Positions 1 through 10,675 of a DNA stretch of 25,111 bases are shown here, piece after piece. The notes beneath the pieces were generated by a model. The model made no database searches. It had not been told where the DNA came from and was given only the letters and a program-made list of their open reading frames with translations. Position 1 is the stretch's first letter. The number at the start of each line of letters is the position of its first letter. The position numbers and the translations under genes are program-made. The stretch is from Paulinella micropora (Eukaryota > Cercozoa > Imbricatea > Euglyphida). The DNA lies in assembly GCA_009731375.1 (NCBI GenBank), contig BJOX01000103.1, positions 70,462-95,572 of the forward strand, written 5' to 3'.

Positions 1-463
<463 letters not shown>

Positions 464-616
464 CCGCCTGGTACTAGGGAGCTTTGGTATCGCCTGTATC
501 AGTCCCTTCCGTGCAAACATCACGGCTTAGCTGGGCATCGGGTTAATACTTTACCCACAGACTTCCTGGTTGACGAAATCAGAAGCTCCTTTTTTCTGAC
601 ATTAGTCGATATTTCA
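464..616 (+). repeat. Dispersed direct repeat, copy A
   Basis: About 153 bp beginning CCGCCTGGTACTAGGGAG. It is nearly identical to 1009-1163, differing by a few substitutions and single-base indels. Copy A directly follows a CTAT array, while copy B is followed by a short CTAT stretch. It may be a fragment of a dispersed element or a local duplication; no family is recognised. The DNA between the copies (617-1008) is unique, with no gene I can support. Confidence 0.85.
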
Positions 617-1008
617 TCAGTTGATCTTATCACTTACTCTACGGAATGAACCAAGGCCACTTGAGGTGTCACTGACCCTCTCTTGGGCTTGATTTTTTGA
701 AATGGGTGCCATCTGTCGACAGACAGAGAATTAGGGGATGGTGTGGGTGTGCTGGGCCCGTGGTGGGGTGCCTTATGTGTGCCTAGCCATACGCCTATAA
801 GTCACATGCCGAAATAGCGACGGGAAGCACAATCCTGTTCCCTCAGGGTGCCCTTTCTCGCTTGTTGAGCCCGGAATAAAACCCACAGTGCTCTGTCGGT
901 TTATACTAGACTGTCGAACAGTCTCGAAACTCCATCTGCTTACTGGGCCCTCTGTAATGGAGGTGGGAGCTCGTTCTGCAAGGGGCGCTTTATGGAACGA
1001 GCCCTGGC

Positions 1009-1163
1009 CCCGCCTGGTACTGGGAGATTTGGTATTGCCTGTATCAGTCCCTTCCGTGCAAACATCACGGCTTAGCTGGGCATCGGGTTAAATACTTTAC
1101 CCACAGACTTCGTTGGTTGACGAAATCAGAAGCTCCTTTTTTCTGACATTAGTCGATATCTCA
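1009..1163 (+). repeat. Dispersed direct repeat, copy B
   Basis: Second copy of the 464-616 repeat, in the same orientation about 545 bp downstream. Shared landmarks include CAAACATCACGGCTTAGC and the CTGACATTAGTCGATAT end. Confidence 0.85.
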
Positions 1164-1219
1164 CCTATCTATCTATGCAGGTATGTATGTGTGTTAGGGC
1201 CATTTGGACCACGTTGCGT

Positions 1220-1251
1220 GCGATATCATGCGACCCTTCAGTGGCGAACTA

Positions 1252-1294
<43 letters not shown>

Positions 1295-1324
1295 GATATC
1301 ATGCGACCCTTCAGTGGCGAACTA

Positions 1325-1382
<58 letters not shown>

Positions 1383-1393
1383 ACTCTCTCTCA

Positions 1394-1440
<47 letters not shown>
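1220..1440 (+). repeat. (CT)n microsatellite with a duplicated 39-bp unit
   Basis: A 39-bp segment starting GCGATATCATGCGACCCTTC occurs at 1220-1258 and again at 1293-1331, each time followed by a CT array (about 1256-1292 and 1328-1440). The duplicated unit is unique sequence plus microsatellite, the same pattern as around the VPS26C exons and at 24912-25111. Confidence 0.85.
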
Positions 1441-1441
<1 letters not shown>

Positions 1442-1483
1442 AGCATTACTTTGATTTTGTGTTTTTGGGTTGGTCACTTGTAG

Positions 1484-2220
1484 TGTAGTGTAATGTAAAG
1501 TTATGTAATGTAATGTAATGTAATTTAATGTAATGTATGTAATGTAATGTAATGTAATGTAATGTAATATAATGTAATATAATGTAATGTAAATGTAATG
1601 TAATGTAATGTAATGTAATGTAATGTAATGTAGTGTAGTGTAGTGTAGTGTAATGTAGTGTAGTGTAGTGTAGTGTAATTTAATATAATGTAATGTAATG
1701 TAATGTAATGTAACCTAATGTAATATAATGTAATCTAATGTAATGTAATGTAATGCAATATAATGCAATATAATGTCATGTAATCTAATGTAATCTAATG
1801 TAATCTAATGTACTCTAATGTAATCTAATGTAATCTAATATAGTGTAATGTAGTAATGTAGTGTAATGTAGTGTAATGTGGTGTAATGTAATGCATTGCT
1901 ATGTAATGTAATGCAATTCAATGCAATGTAATGTAATGTAATGTAATGTAATGTAATGTGATGTAATGTGATGTAATGTGATGTAATGTGATGTAATGTG
2001 ATGTAATGTGATGTAATGTGATGTAATGTGATGTAATGTGATGTAATGTGATGTAATGTGATGTAATGTAATGTAATGTAATGTAATGTAATGTAATGTA
2101 ATGTAATGTAATACAATGTGATGTAATTCTATACCATGTGTAATGAAATGTAACGAAATGTAATATCATGTCATCTAACGTAACGTCATGTCACGTCACG
2201 TCATGTCATATCAATCTCAT
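1484..2220 (+). repeat. (AATGT)n pentanucleotide array
   Basis: About 730 bp built of TAATG/TAGTG/GATGT pentamers with sub-blocks of higher-order variants, for example alternating TAATG and TGATG between about 1960 and 2060. Open frames on the minus strand encode only His-Tyr-Ile-Thr repeats. Confidence 0.9.
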
Positions 2221-2231
2221 GTAATTTCGAG

Positions 2232-2273
2232 GTGGTGCAGCAGTCAGAGAACGAGATCAAGTCGATCGAGTTG
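2232..2273 (+). pseudogene. Partial tandem copy of a VPS26C exon start
   Basis: These 42 bp match the first 14 codons of the exon at 2791-2892, reading VVQQSENEIKSIEL here against [14 protein letters not shown] there. A CGAG precedes it, like a splice acceptor, but after codon 14 it runs straight into ATGTC repeats without a donor site. It is best read as a truncated exon duplication embedded in repeat DNA, not a functional exon. Confidence 0.75.
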
Positions 2274-2760
2274 CCATGTTATGTCACGTCATGTGATGTC
2301 ACGTCACGTCACGTCATGTCATGTCATGTGATGTCATGTGATGTGATGTCATGTCATGTGATGTCATGTGATGTCATGTGATGTCATGTGATGTCATGTG
2401 ATGTGATGTCATGTCATGTGATGTCATGTGATGTCATGTGATGTCATGTGATGTCATGTGATGTCATGCGATGTCATGCGATGTCATGCGATGTCATGTG
2501 ATGTCATGTGATGTCATGTGATGTCATGCGATGTCATGCGATGTCATGTGATGTCATGTGATGTCATGTGATGTCATGTGATGTCATGTGATGTCATGTG
2601 ATGTCATGTGATGTCATGCGATGTCATGCGATGTCATGCGATGTCATGCGATGTCATGTGATATCATGCGATGTCATGCGATGTCGTGCGATGTCATGTG
2701 ATGCAACGTAACGGTCATCTCATGTCATGTCGTGTCCTGTAAATCTAATCTAATCTAATC
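2274..2760 (+). repeat. (ATGTC/ATGTG)n pentanucleotide array
   Basis: Alternating ATGTC and ATGTG (10-bp higher-order unit) with some ATGCG variants. It lies immediately upstream of the exon at 2791 and forms the visible part of the preceding intron. Confidence 0.9.
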
Positions 2761-2790
2761 TCGTCTTATGCCATGTCGTGTTGTGTGTAG

Positions 2791-2892
2791 GTGGTACAAC
2801 AGTCAGAGATCGAGATCAAATCGATCGAGCTGCAGCTAGTGCGAGTGGAGACTATCTCATACATGGAGGGGGAAGCCAGGGAGGCAACTGAG
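2791..2892 (+). CDS. VPS26C: VPS26C (DSCR3) internal exon, fourth from the end
   Basis: VPS26C is the arrestin-fold subunit of Retriever (VPS26C-VPS29-VPS35L), which recycles cargo from endosomes to the plasma membrane. This exon is 102 nt, phase 0 at both ends, with acceptor TGTGTGTAG and donor GAG|GTAGGT. It encodes 34 residues including [13 protein letters not shown] and ending REATE. From memory, animal VPS26C has an almost identical segment ([12 protein letters not shown]), continuing into the same residues as the next exon. The match over four collinear exons makes the assignment strong. Upstream exons are not visible in the window. The preceding intron is AATGT and ATGTC satellite, and a partial copy of this exon lies in it at 2232-2273. 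Confidence 0.9.
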
Positions 2893-3162
<270 letters not shown>

Positions 3163-3225
3163 ATACAGAACATACAGATTGCAGATGGAGACGTGGTGCG
3201 AGGGCTAGCCATTCCGATTCACATG
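3163..3225 (+). CDS. VPS26C: VPS26C (DSCR3) exon, third from the end
   Basis: A 63-nt exon of 21 codons, phase 0 on both sides, flanked by TTGTATAG and ATG|GTATGT. It encodes [12 protein letters not shown] and ends GLAIPIHM. The [11 protein letters not shown] core is the same as I recall for animal VPS26C. The donor GTATGT is also the unit of the long TATG array that fills the next intron. Four extra copies of the last ~24 nt of this exon, each again followed by GTATG or AGTATG, lie within that intron (3279-3525). Confidence 0.92.
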
Positions 3226-3730
3226 GTATGTATGTATGTATGTATGTATGTATGTATGTATGTATGTATGTATGTATGCAAGGACTAGCCATTTCGATTC
3301 ACATGGTATGTATGTATGTATGTATGTATGTATGTATGCAAGGACTAGCCATTTCGATTCACATGGTATGTATGTATGTATGTATGTATGTATGTATGTA
3401 TGTATGTATTCATGTATGTATGTATGCAAGGACTAGCCATTCCGATTCACATAGTATGTATGTATGTATGTATGTATGTATGTATGTATGTATGTATGCA
3501 AGGACTAGCCATTCCGATTCACATGGTATGTATGTATGTATGTATGTATGTATGTATGTATGTATGCATGTATGTATGCATGTATGCATGTATGTATGTA
3601 TGAATGTTTGTATGTATGTATGTATGTATGTATGTATGTATATAGGCATGCATGCCATGGCATGCCATCATGGCATGCCATGCCATGCCATGAATGCATG
3701 CATGTATGCATGCATGTATGTATGTATGTA
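3226..3730 (+). repeat. (TATG)n array with four copies of an exon end
   Basis: Tetranucleotide TATG repeats interrupted by GGACTAGCCATTTCGATTC-type segments at about 3279-3305, 3339-3365, 3427-3452 and 3499-3525. Each copies the 3' end of the exon at 3163-3225 plus its donor. The copies are preceded by TGCAAG, so each also has an AG upstream. The end of the block (3648-3700) is a small GCATGCCATGGC-type inverted repeat. Confidence 0.9.
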
Positions 3731-4096
3731 ATGTAATGTAATGTTAATGTTAATGTTAATGTTAATGTTAATGTTAATGTTAATGTCAATCTTAATGTTA
3801 ATGTTAATGTAAATGCAAATGTAAATGCAAATGCAAATGTAACTGTAACTGCAACTGTAACGGTAACGTTAACGGTACGTAACATAACGTAATGTAACGT
3901 AATGTAATGTAATGTCATGTAATGTAATGTAGTGTGATGTAACGTAACGTAACGTGACGTAACGTAACGTAACGTAACGTAACGTAATGTAACGTAACGT
4001 AACGTAACGTAATGTAATGTAATGTTATGTAATGTAATGTATGTAATGTAATGTAATTTATGTATGTATGTATGTATGTATATATATATATGTATG

Positions 4097-4138
<42 letters not shown>

Positions 4139-4520
4139 TGTACGTACGTACGTACGTAGTACGTACGTATGTACGTACTTACGTACGCACGTATACTTAC
4201 GTACGTAGTACGTACGTGTATGTACGTATGTATGTATGTATGTATGTATGTATGTATGTATGTATGCATGTATGTATGTATGTATGTATGTATGTATGTA
4301 CATATGTATGTATGTATGTATGTATGTATGTGTGTATGTATGTATGTATGTATGTAAGTATGTATGTGTGTGCGTTTATGTATGTATGTGTGTATGTACG
4401 TACGTACGTACGTATGTATGTATGTATGTGTGTATGTATGTATGTATGTATGTATGTATGTATGTATGTACGTACGTAAGTACGTACGTACGTACGTACG
4501 TATGTATGTATGTATGTATG

Positions 4521-4551
<31 letters not shown>

Positions 4552-4557
4552 TTGCAG
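3731..4557 (+). repeat. Mixed penta- and hexanucleotide, TATG, TACG and TA repeats
   Basis: Rest of the 1332-bp intron: AATGT, (GTTAAT)n, AAATGC and AACGT blocks to about 4056, then TATG, (TA)n and TACG arrays up to the acceptor TATTTGCAG at 4557. No unique sequence is visible. Confidence 0.9.
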
Positions 4558-4620
4558 GTTTTTCCGCGACTTTTCACGTGTAGCAGCGTTACACAGAAGG
4601 GCTTTTCTGTCCAATTTGAG
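4558..4620 (+). CDS. VPS26C: VPS26C (DSCR3) penultimate exon
   Basis: A 63-nt exon (21 codons, phase 0) following TTTGCAG. It encodes VFPRLFTCSSVTQKGFSVQFE and is followed by GTGAAC as donor. VFPRLFTC is a signature of animal VPS26C at this point. The donor is weaker than the other two, and reading through it would give Val-Asn, the same two residues that begin the next exon, so the donor may descend from, or mimic, coding sequence. The last ~28 nt of the exon recur three times at 4714-4926 within TATG repeats. Confidence 0.9.
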
Positions 4621-4654
4621 GTGAACTATGAATGTATGTTTGTATGTATGTATG

Positions 4655-4686
<32 letters not shown>

Positions 4687-4844
4687 CATGCATGCATGTA
4701 TGTATGTATGCATGTCACAGAAGGGCTTTTCTGTCCAATTGAGGTTTAATATGTATGCATGTATGTATGTATGTATGTATGTATGTATGTGTGTATGTAT
4801 GTATGCATGTCACAGAAGGGCTTTTCTGTCCAATTGAGGTTACC

Positions 4845-4878
<34 letters not shown>

Positions 4879-4940
4879 TGCATGTATGTATGTATGTCAC
4901 AGAAGGGCTTTTCTGTCCAATTTGAGGCTAATTATGTATG

Positions 4941-4971
<31 letters not shown>

Positions 4972-4985
4972 GTATGTAAGTATGT
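4621..4985 (+). repeat. (TATG)n array with three copies of an exon end
   Basis: Segments beginning CACAGAAGGGCTTTTCTGTC occur at about 4714-4746, 4810-4840 and 4897-4927. They copy the end of the exon at 4558-4620 and are separated by TATG arrays. The first two lack one T of the exon sequence (CCAATTGAG for CCAATTTGAG), so they share a common derived copy. Confidence 0.88.
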
Positions 4986-6089
4986 AATGTAATGTAATGT
5001 AATGTAATGTAATGTAATGTAATGTAATGTAATGTAATGTAATGTAGTGTAATGTAGTGTAATGTAGTGTAATGTAGTGTAATGTTGTGTATTGTAGTGT
5101 AATGTAGTGTAATGCAATATAATGTAATGTAATGTAATGTAGTGTAGTGTATGTAGTGTAGTGTAGTGTAGTGTAGTATAGTGCAGTGCAGTGCAGTGCA
5201 GTGTAGTATAGCGTAGTGTAGTGTAGTGTAGTGTAATGTAATGTAATGTAATGTAATATATGTATGTATGTATTAATGTTCATGTAATGTAATCTATGTA
5301 TGTAATGTAATACGCTGTAATGCAATGGAATGGAATGCAATGCAATGCAGCAACTCAATGCAATGCAATGCAATGTGATGTGATGTGATGTGATGTGATG
5401 TAATGTAATGTAATGTAATGTAATGTAATGTAATGTAATTCAATGTAATGTAATGTAATGTAATGTAATGTAATGTAATGTAATGTATGCATGTAATGTA
5501 TGTATGTATGTATGCATGCATGCATGTATGTATGTATGTATGTATGTATGTACGTACGTACGTACGTATGTACGTATGTATGTATGCATGTATGTATGCA
5601 TGCATGTATTGTATGTTATGTTATGTTATGTTATGTTATGTTATGTTATGTTATCTTATGTTATGTTATGTTATGTTATGTTATGTTATGTTATGTTATG
5701 CTATGTATGTACGTATGTATGTATGTATGTATGTATGTATGTATGTATGTACGTATGTACGTATGTACGTATACGTACATACGTACGTACGTACGTATGT
5801 ATGTACGTATGTATGTATGTAATGTATGTATGTATGTATGTATGTATGTATGTATGTATGTATGTATGTATGTATGTATGATGTTATGTATGTTATGTAT
5901 GTTATGTATGTTATGTATGTATGTATGTACGTATGCACCTATGCATGTATGTATCTACGTATATGCATTTGCGTGCGAGTATGTCTTTATGTATGTACAA
6001 CTTATACTTATACTTATACTTATACTTATACTTATACTTATACTTATACTTATACTTATACTTATACTTATACTTATACATATATATAT

Positions 6090-6162
<73 letters not shown>

Positions 6163-6174
6163 CATACTATGTAG
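4986..6174 (+). repeat. Penta-, tetra- and hexanucleotide arrays in the last VPS26C intron
   Basis: AATGT/TAGTG blocks (about 4985-5485), TATG, TACG and (TTATG)n blocks (5485-5990), then clean hexanucleotides (TTATAC)n at 6000-6078 and (ATACAT)n to about 6165, ending at acceptor CTATGTAG. The open frames encode only dipeptide or tetrapeptide repeats. Confidence 0.9.
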
Positions 6175-6246
6175 GTTAACCTGATCACAGTCTTTGCGGA
6201 CAACCACACCGTTACGGAAAATTTCCCCATCAAGCTCTACCGATGA
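6175..6246 (+). CDS. VPS26C: VPS26C (DSCR3) terminal exon with stop codon
   Basis: Follows acceptor CTATGTAG, in phase 0 with the previous exon. It encodes 23 residues beginning VNLITVF and ending TENFPIKLYR, then TGA. The TENFP-(I/L)-KL end is the C-terminus I recall for animal VPS26C, so the gene ends normally here. With the three upstream exons this gives the last 99 residues without a frame break. A copy of the last ~45 nt of coding sequence plus the first 3' UTR bases lies at 6304-6362. I see no convincing AATAAA signal close downstream. Confidence 0.92.
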   Translation, partial: VNLITVFADNHTVTENFPIKLYR

Positions 6247-6420
6247 TTGCCTCAAATGCATACATACATACATACATACATACATACATACATACATACA
6301 TACAACCACACCGTTACGGAAAATTTCCCCATCAAGCTCTACCGATGATTGCCTCAAATGCATACATACATACACATACATACACATACATACATACATA
6401 CATACATACATGCATACACG
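6247..6420 (+). repeat. (CATA)n arrays with a duplicated terminal-exon end
   Basis: The segment ACCACACCGTTACGGAAAAT through TGATTGCCTCAAATG is present in the exon and again at 6304-6362, each copy followed by CATA repeats. This is the third example in this gene of an exon end duplicated together with an adjoining tetranucleotide array. Confidence 0.88.
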
Positions 6421-8875
6421 TAATGCTGTGTATCATTACCGGCAACAATATTACATTACTGTGATGCTATTTCAGGCTGTAGTCTGCTTCTTTCTTTCTT
6501 TTTTTCTTGCCTGTTTTTAATTCTGTTAGCCTCAGTCTTACAATACATGCTTCCTTCTCATCTCTACCGTCAGCGCCGAAAGGCAAGCGTTCTTTGTTTA
6601 TTACAATCCGACGGTCGAGTGGAAAAAGCTTGATATTACTAGCGATTGGCGTGACTCAGAATACAAATCTTTATTAATACCACTCTTGCTCGTCACCGAT
6701 GTCGGATTCCTCCATCAAACAATTTTTGATGACCAAGTCTCAAGAGTTTTTTTTTTCTTTTTTTTTTTTTTGTTTATTTTTTATTTTTTTATTTTTTTAT
6801 ATATTTTTAATAATATATTATTATTTTTATAAACGCTTCATTTTTCCCCCCGCTTTTGTATCTCTTTGATACCACTTCCATTTTATCTCTTCAGCTTCCC
6901 ACTTATTCCTACAAGTGGCAAGTATTTTATTACGAGTGGCAAGTATTCTATTAGAACAGTGTTGCGTAAAAAAGAGTAGTAAGTTATGACAGCTCAATCC
7001 AACTAGTAGTATGATTTGCCTTTCGTAGGCATTAAAGGACTCCATCAGCGTGATAACAACTTCTTCAGGAACCGTTAAATTTACTTAGATGTGCAATAAC
7101 AATACCAAACTTGTTTCTGGATTTTTTACCGTTTTTATTAATTTTTTACACTTGGGTCACACAAGTTTGCTCTAACAGTTTGAAATTCCTTTTTTGCTCT
7201 AGCAATTTCCTTTTCAAGTTGCCTATATCAACTCATACTTGAATTTTTCTCACTGGCCGCCGCGCTATTTTCCTTCCACTCTAACCCGGCGCCCCAGTTA
7301 TTAATACATTCGCTACCACACAGTGTGACGATATAGACTTTAATAAGATCGTCGGAGGCTCTGTTCTGTAAGTCTTGACTAGCCTCCTGCCAGTGCGAGG
7401 AAATCAACTTGTTACTAACTACCAACCGGCAATCAGCCTACGGTCATTGAATACAGTGGCATTGTCACGGTGGCACAGCTGTTAATGAAGTTGACCTCAA
7501 CTTGAAATACTTCCGAGGTCAGGAAAGGTACCGTGCCAAAACACACAGTGACTCAGTGGGTCGGTCAATCAAGTTCCAGTTTATTCCGAAAATGCTTACT
7601 TGACAGGCTACTTGTCCCTTGCGACTCATGATATCAGACTGCCAGAGTACCTTAACGACCGGCCAAAACCTTTACCGTTGATAAGTCACTCTTTTTGACA
7701 GGTACATCATCAGATTCTCCTCTGCACGACGTTTCGGCTGCGACTTCACTAACTACTTTTCGATTACGTTCAGAAACTTGATGATTTCAAACGATTAAGT
7801 CAAAGATCTTTTTAGAAAAGATCGACTATTGCCTTTTTCCTTCATATATTACCTTTTCCCGGGCCAATTTCCCGTGAAACACGCTTTACGGTAAATGAAG
7901 CCTAGTTTGTGGACAGTCAGGCAAGGAACAGAAAACAATATTTGACTTTCTTTTTAAGGCTCAGTGACGTGCCGTTCCCAGTCATTTTCGCCTAGGGGCG
8001 GCCTCCCAAACTTGATCAATTTTGGTTTTCAAGTTATTACCAACGGTTGAACCCGACACTACCCATTTATGACCGCACTGTTAACTCGAAACCGAAACTT
8101 CGGACACTATCCATTTGAGAACTGGAGACCTCACAATCTACGTTCTACTCTTGACCGTACGTTGCACCCAAGCCTGCAATGAGTTCGAAATTACGTAAAT
8201 AACTTGAAACGAAGTGACTGGAGTTTCACCTGCTCTCATAAAGTCAGGACTCAAAGCAGCCATAGTGTTCTTATGAAAAGTTCGTTGTATCTACCTACTT
8301 GACTCTGAGAGTTGCCAGTGTATACAAACTCACAATTTTGCTTATTCTTTTATTAACGTTGAGTGAGTAGTTCAGACTAGCTACCTGCGCTATCTCAGTT
8401 TTCGTTTATAGTTAGAGCATAACTAGTCATTAGACAGCATGAAGAACTAATGAAGATAGAATTGATGATTGTGAGCGGCTTATGTAATGATTATGATAGC
8501 ATTTGGTCATAGAGCTCGGGGGGTGTGTGATAGCGTGAGCAATCTAGTAAGCGTGAGAGCTACTGAGTGACTGAATCTGACGAATGAGGGAGTTGATCGG
8601 CCCTTGGGCTGCCCTTTCTGATCCTCACACCAATTTTTTTAAAGTTAGCAATCATAATAATCTTACATCAAGTTGTGTATTGTTTGGTTTTGCCAGTTAC
8701 ACTCAGTCTGATATATGATTGATTTTGTGTTGTTTGTTGCTTTTGCTTCATATGGTAACTATATATTTCTTGTTCTTATCATTGTGTTGTTTTATTCCTT
8801 TATCCCTTCAATTTCTAAATTTTTTTCCGAACGATACCTACGGGAAGCCTGCGCTTGAAAAATTTGAAAAAGGTT
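6421..8875. other. Unique AT-rich DNA without a supportable gene
   Basis: About 2.4 kb downstream of VPS26C. It presumably begins with the 3' UTR. There is a long T-rich tract at about 6745-6832. Open frames are short (under 80 codons), overlap on both strands and show no recognisable domain. I saw no tRNA-like or rRNA-like sequence. At about 8876 it passes into a TA repeat. Confidence 0.6.
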
Positions 8876-8898
8876 ATATATATATATATATATATATA
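8876..8898. repeat. (TA)n at the outer edge of palindrome copy 1
   Basis: About 11 TA units end three bases before the palindrome at 8901. The second palindrome is also bordered by TA repeats, on both sides. Confidence 0.9.
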
Positions 8899-8900
8899 CC

Positions 8901-9294
8901 ATTTATGTATTCGCGACTTGTCCAACCGCAAACTATAAAACAAGCCTTAAAAAAGTAAAAAACCAACATAGGACATATAGAAAACATACATAGAAAATAA
9001 AAAAAACATACCTTTGTTTTACAAAAAACGACACATGAAGCACACGATTTTGACAAAATAACGACAAAAACACCATTTTATTCCATAAAATTGTATATAT
9101 ACTACGTATATATGGTTTTTGTCGTTATTTTGTCAAAATCTCTCTTAGTGTGCTTCATGTGTCGTTTTTTGTAAAACAAAGGTATGTTTTTTTAATTTTC
9201 TATGTATGTTTTCTATATGTCCTATGTTGGTTTTTTTTTCTTTTTTAAGGCTTGTTTTATAGTTTGCGGTTGGACAAGTCGCGAATACATAAAT
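8901..9294. repeat. 394-bp palindrome, copy 1, with T-shaped folding potential
   Basis: The left arm (8901-9071, starting ATTTATGTATTCGCGACTTG) is repeated inverted at 9115-9294, with one 8-base deletion in the left arm near 9046. The 43-bp centre is not simply a loop. It holds two further perfect hairpins: ATTTTAT-TCC-ATAAAAT (9075-9091) and ATATATAC-TAC-GTATATAT (9095-9113). One strand can therefore fold as a long stem crowned by two small arms. It may be a terminal hairpin of the virus-like element or an independent foldback or MITE transposon. Its orientation is opposite to copy 2 at 18561-18957. Confidence 0.9.
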
Positions 9295-10048
9295 GACCAA
9301 ACACAAAATGGGGGGTAGGGGAAAGATACACATAAACATACAAAAAAAATATTTTTTGCGACACTGCGACAAAAAAGTGAAATTCTGTCGCAGAGGTTGC
9401 AACACTGCAACACCGCCGTGTTGCGGTGTCGCATGGTGGTTTTCACGGAAATAGAATTTTCTAGAATTTCCTTTTTGACCAAAAATTGGTGGCATCGGCT
9501 CAGTCATAACGATATTGTTTTGCTTTCAGTGTGTCCTTAAAAAACAAGGACGGGTTAGAAGCGGTATTATGGCAAAATAGGCCTTCGTATCAATGGCGGG
9601 TGGTAATCTTAATGTAATATGTTATTAAAACAAGGACGACGCGGAGTAAGACGACTTATAGTGAAATACTGGTTTCTAGGTGTCCTTATTATTTTCAATA
9701 AGTCCTTTTTTTTTTCATTTTTTTTTAAGATACTCATTTTATTGTTTCATTTTTTTCTCAAAAACGTGAAAAAGTTTTGAAAATGTCAAAAAATTTCAAT
9801 TTTTTCAATGTTTTGGAGGCCAAGTTTTCAATCAGTTTATTACCCGCGATGAATAGGAGAGCATATTTTGCTGTTTTTGTAAATCAAGGGTACTTATGGA
9901 AACAAGGATCCGCCAACTCACAAGGACTTAAACAATAGGTGTAGGGCGCTTATTTCGTTAAAACGTCTTCATTTAAACTATCGGTGGATGTAATCCCCTG
10001 TTCTCAAATGTAAGATTACCCCCCGCGGGGTAAATGGTGTTATGGACA
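9295..10048. other. Outer left flank of the element with diverged TIR-like modules
   Basis: No gene is supported here. Two stretches, about 9530-9590 and 9655-9720, resemble the TIR module that runs through GGTGTCCTTAAAAT: both have GTGTCCTTA next to a TAGAAGCGGTATT-like or TTTCTAGG-like motif. AAGGAC/GTCCTT occurs repeatedly. A strong stem-loop lies at 9402-9429. On the right side the corresponding interval is almost wholly an assembly gap (17785-18519, 735 N) of similar length, so this region may be the outer part of a longer TIR. Confidence 0.5.
9402..9429. other. Stem-loop
   Basis: ACACTGCAACAC, loop CGCC, GTGTTGCGGTGT: a 12-bp stem with one mismatch. The sequence just upstream (TGCGACACTGCGAC, from about 9357) can pair alternatively with the right arm and its extension. 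Role unknown. Confidence 0.6.
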
Positions 10049-10239
10049 ATATAGGGGGGGGGGGGGTCGGCCAACTTTTGAAAAAACAGGGGACGTCCCC
10101 AAGGACATAGTTAAACTCAGTCAAATGGTGTTAAATCCTCTTTTATATACACTATTTTTATAATAATAATCTTAATAATAATAATAATAAGGAAGTAAGG
10201 ATGTGGCGTGTGGTAATATGGGCAGAGTTAGAATTACAA

Positions 10240-10380
10240 TAAAATATCACTTCTAGGGTGTCCTTAAAATTATAGTGGACTTTAAAATAAAAAAAAGANN
10301 NNNNNNNNAGTGTAAAATACCGCTTCTAGGGTGTCCTTAAAATTTCAGGGGACTTTAAAATAAAAAAAAGGACTTTAAGG
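10240..10380 (+). repeat. Tandem TIR module interrupted by a 10-N gap
   Basis: Copy one (10240-10298) and copy two (10309-10370) share CTTCTAGGGTGTCCTTAAAA and ACTTTAAAATAAAAAAAA. The right TIR has this module once. The doubling sits exactly at the gap 10299-10308, so overlapping contig ends are as likely as a real duplication. Confidence 0.8.
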
Positions 10381-10504
10381 ACGGGGCAAAAAGAAGCAGT
10401 TGAAGGCGATTTGTGCTCTGAGACATAACCGCGGGGCAAACAATACGGGAAGTGTCGGCGAAGCGGAATTGACGGAGAGAGAGTTAATTTTAATTTAAAC
10501 ATCT

Positions 10505-10531
10505 TATGTATAATATATATAAGATATTAAC
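10505..10531 (+). promoter_or_regulatory. TATA-like promoter of the left terminal gene
   Basis: TAATATATATAAGATATTAAC lies directly before the ATG at 10532. Inverted, it resembles the sequence before the ATG at 17346 on the other strand (TAATATATAAGACCACGACA). Each terminal gene thus starts from a promoter carried by the end of its TIR. Confidence 0.55.
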
Positions 10532-10675
10532 ATGCCACCACCATTTAAGTATTTAACGGACGAAGCGCGACTGGAGGCTCGTAAAAAGTCTCAGAGAGAA
10601 TACGCATAAAGAAAACCCGAGATATACAGAAAGGCAAGCAAGAAGTATTACGAGAAGCGCAAGAAGAGAGAAATT

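Larger units (their letters stand above)
10049..10531. repeat. Left terminal inverted repeat of the virus-like element
   Basis: It matches 17347-17784 in inverted orientation. The inner ~110 bp (10368-10477, from AAAGGACTTTAAGGACGGGG to GAATTGACGGAG) appears identical to the right copy. The outer part, with the 12-bp palindrome GGGGACGTCCCC, AAACTCAGTCAAATG and an AATAATAATCTTAATAATAA tract, is diverged by a few percent or more. Similarity fades inward but continues through the AT-rich promoter up to the ATG at 10532. A run of 13 G (10054-10066) corresponds to 19 C in the right arm. A ~65-bp module is present twice on either side of a 10-N gap. Confidence 0.92.

Noticed and set aside
3279-3525. 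Regularly spaced repeats resembling a CRISPR array
   Set aside because: The spacers are all TATG microsatellite and the repeats are copies of a host exon end.
6827-7425. Small minus-strand frames downstream of VPS26C
   Set aside because: Under 75 codons, with no domain, no splice context and no codon pattern to support them.
8719-9507. Short frames in and around the left palindrome
   Set aside because: They are open on both strands because the sequence is a palindrome; the same peptide appears from both arms.
10607-10609. TAA read as a sense codon (variant genetic code)
   Set aside because: TAA ends the helicase and the 228-residue gene at sensible places, so a premature stop or sequence error is simpler.
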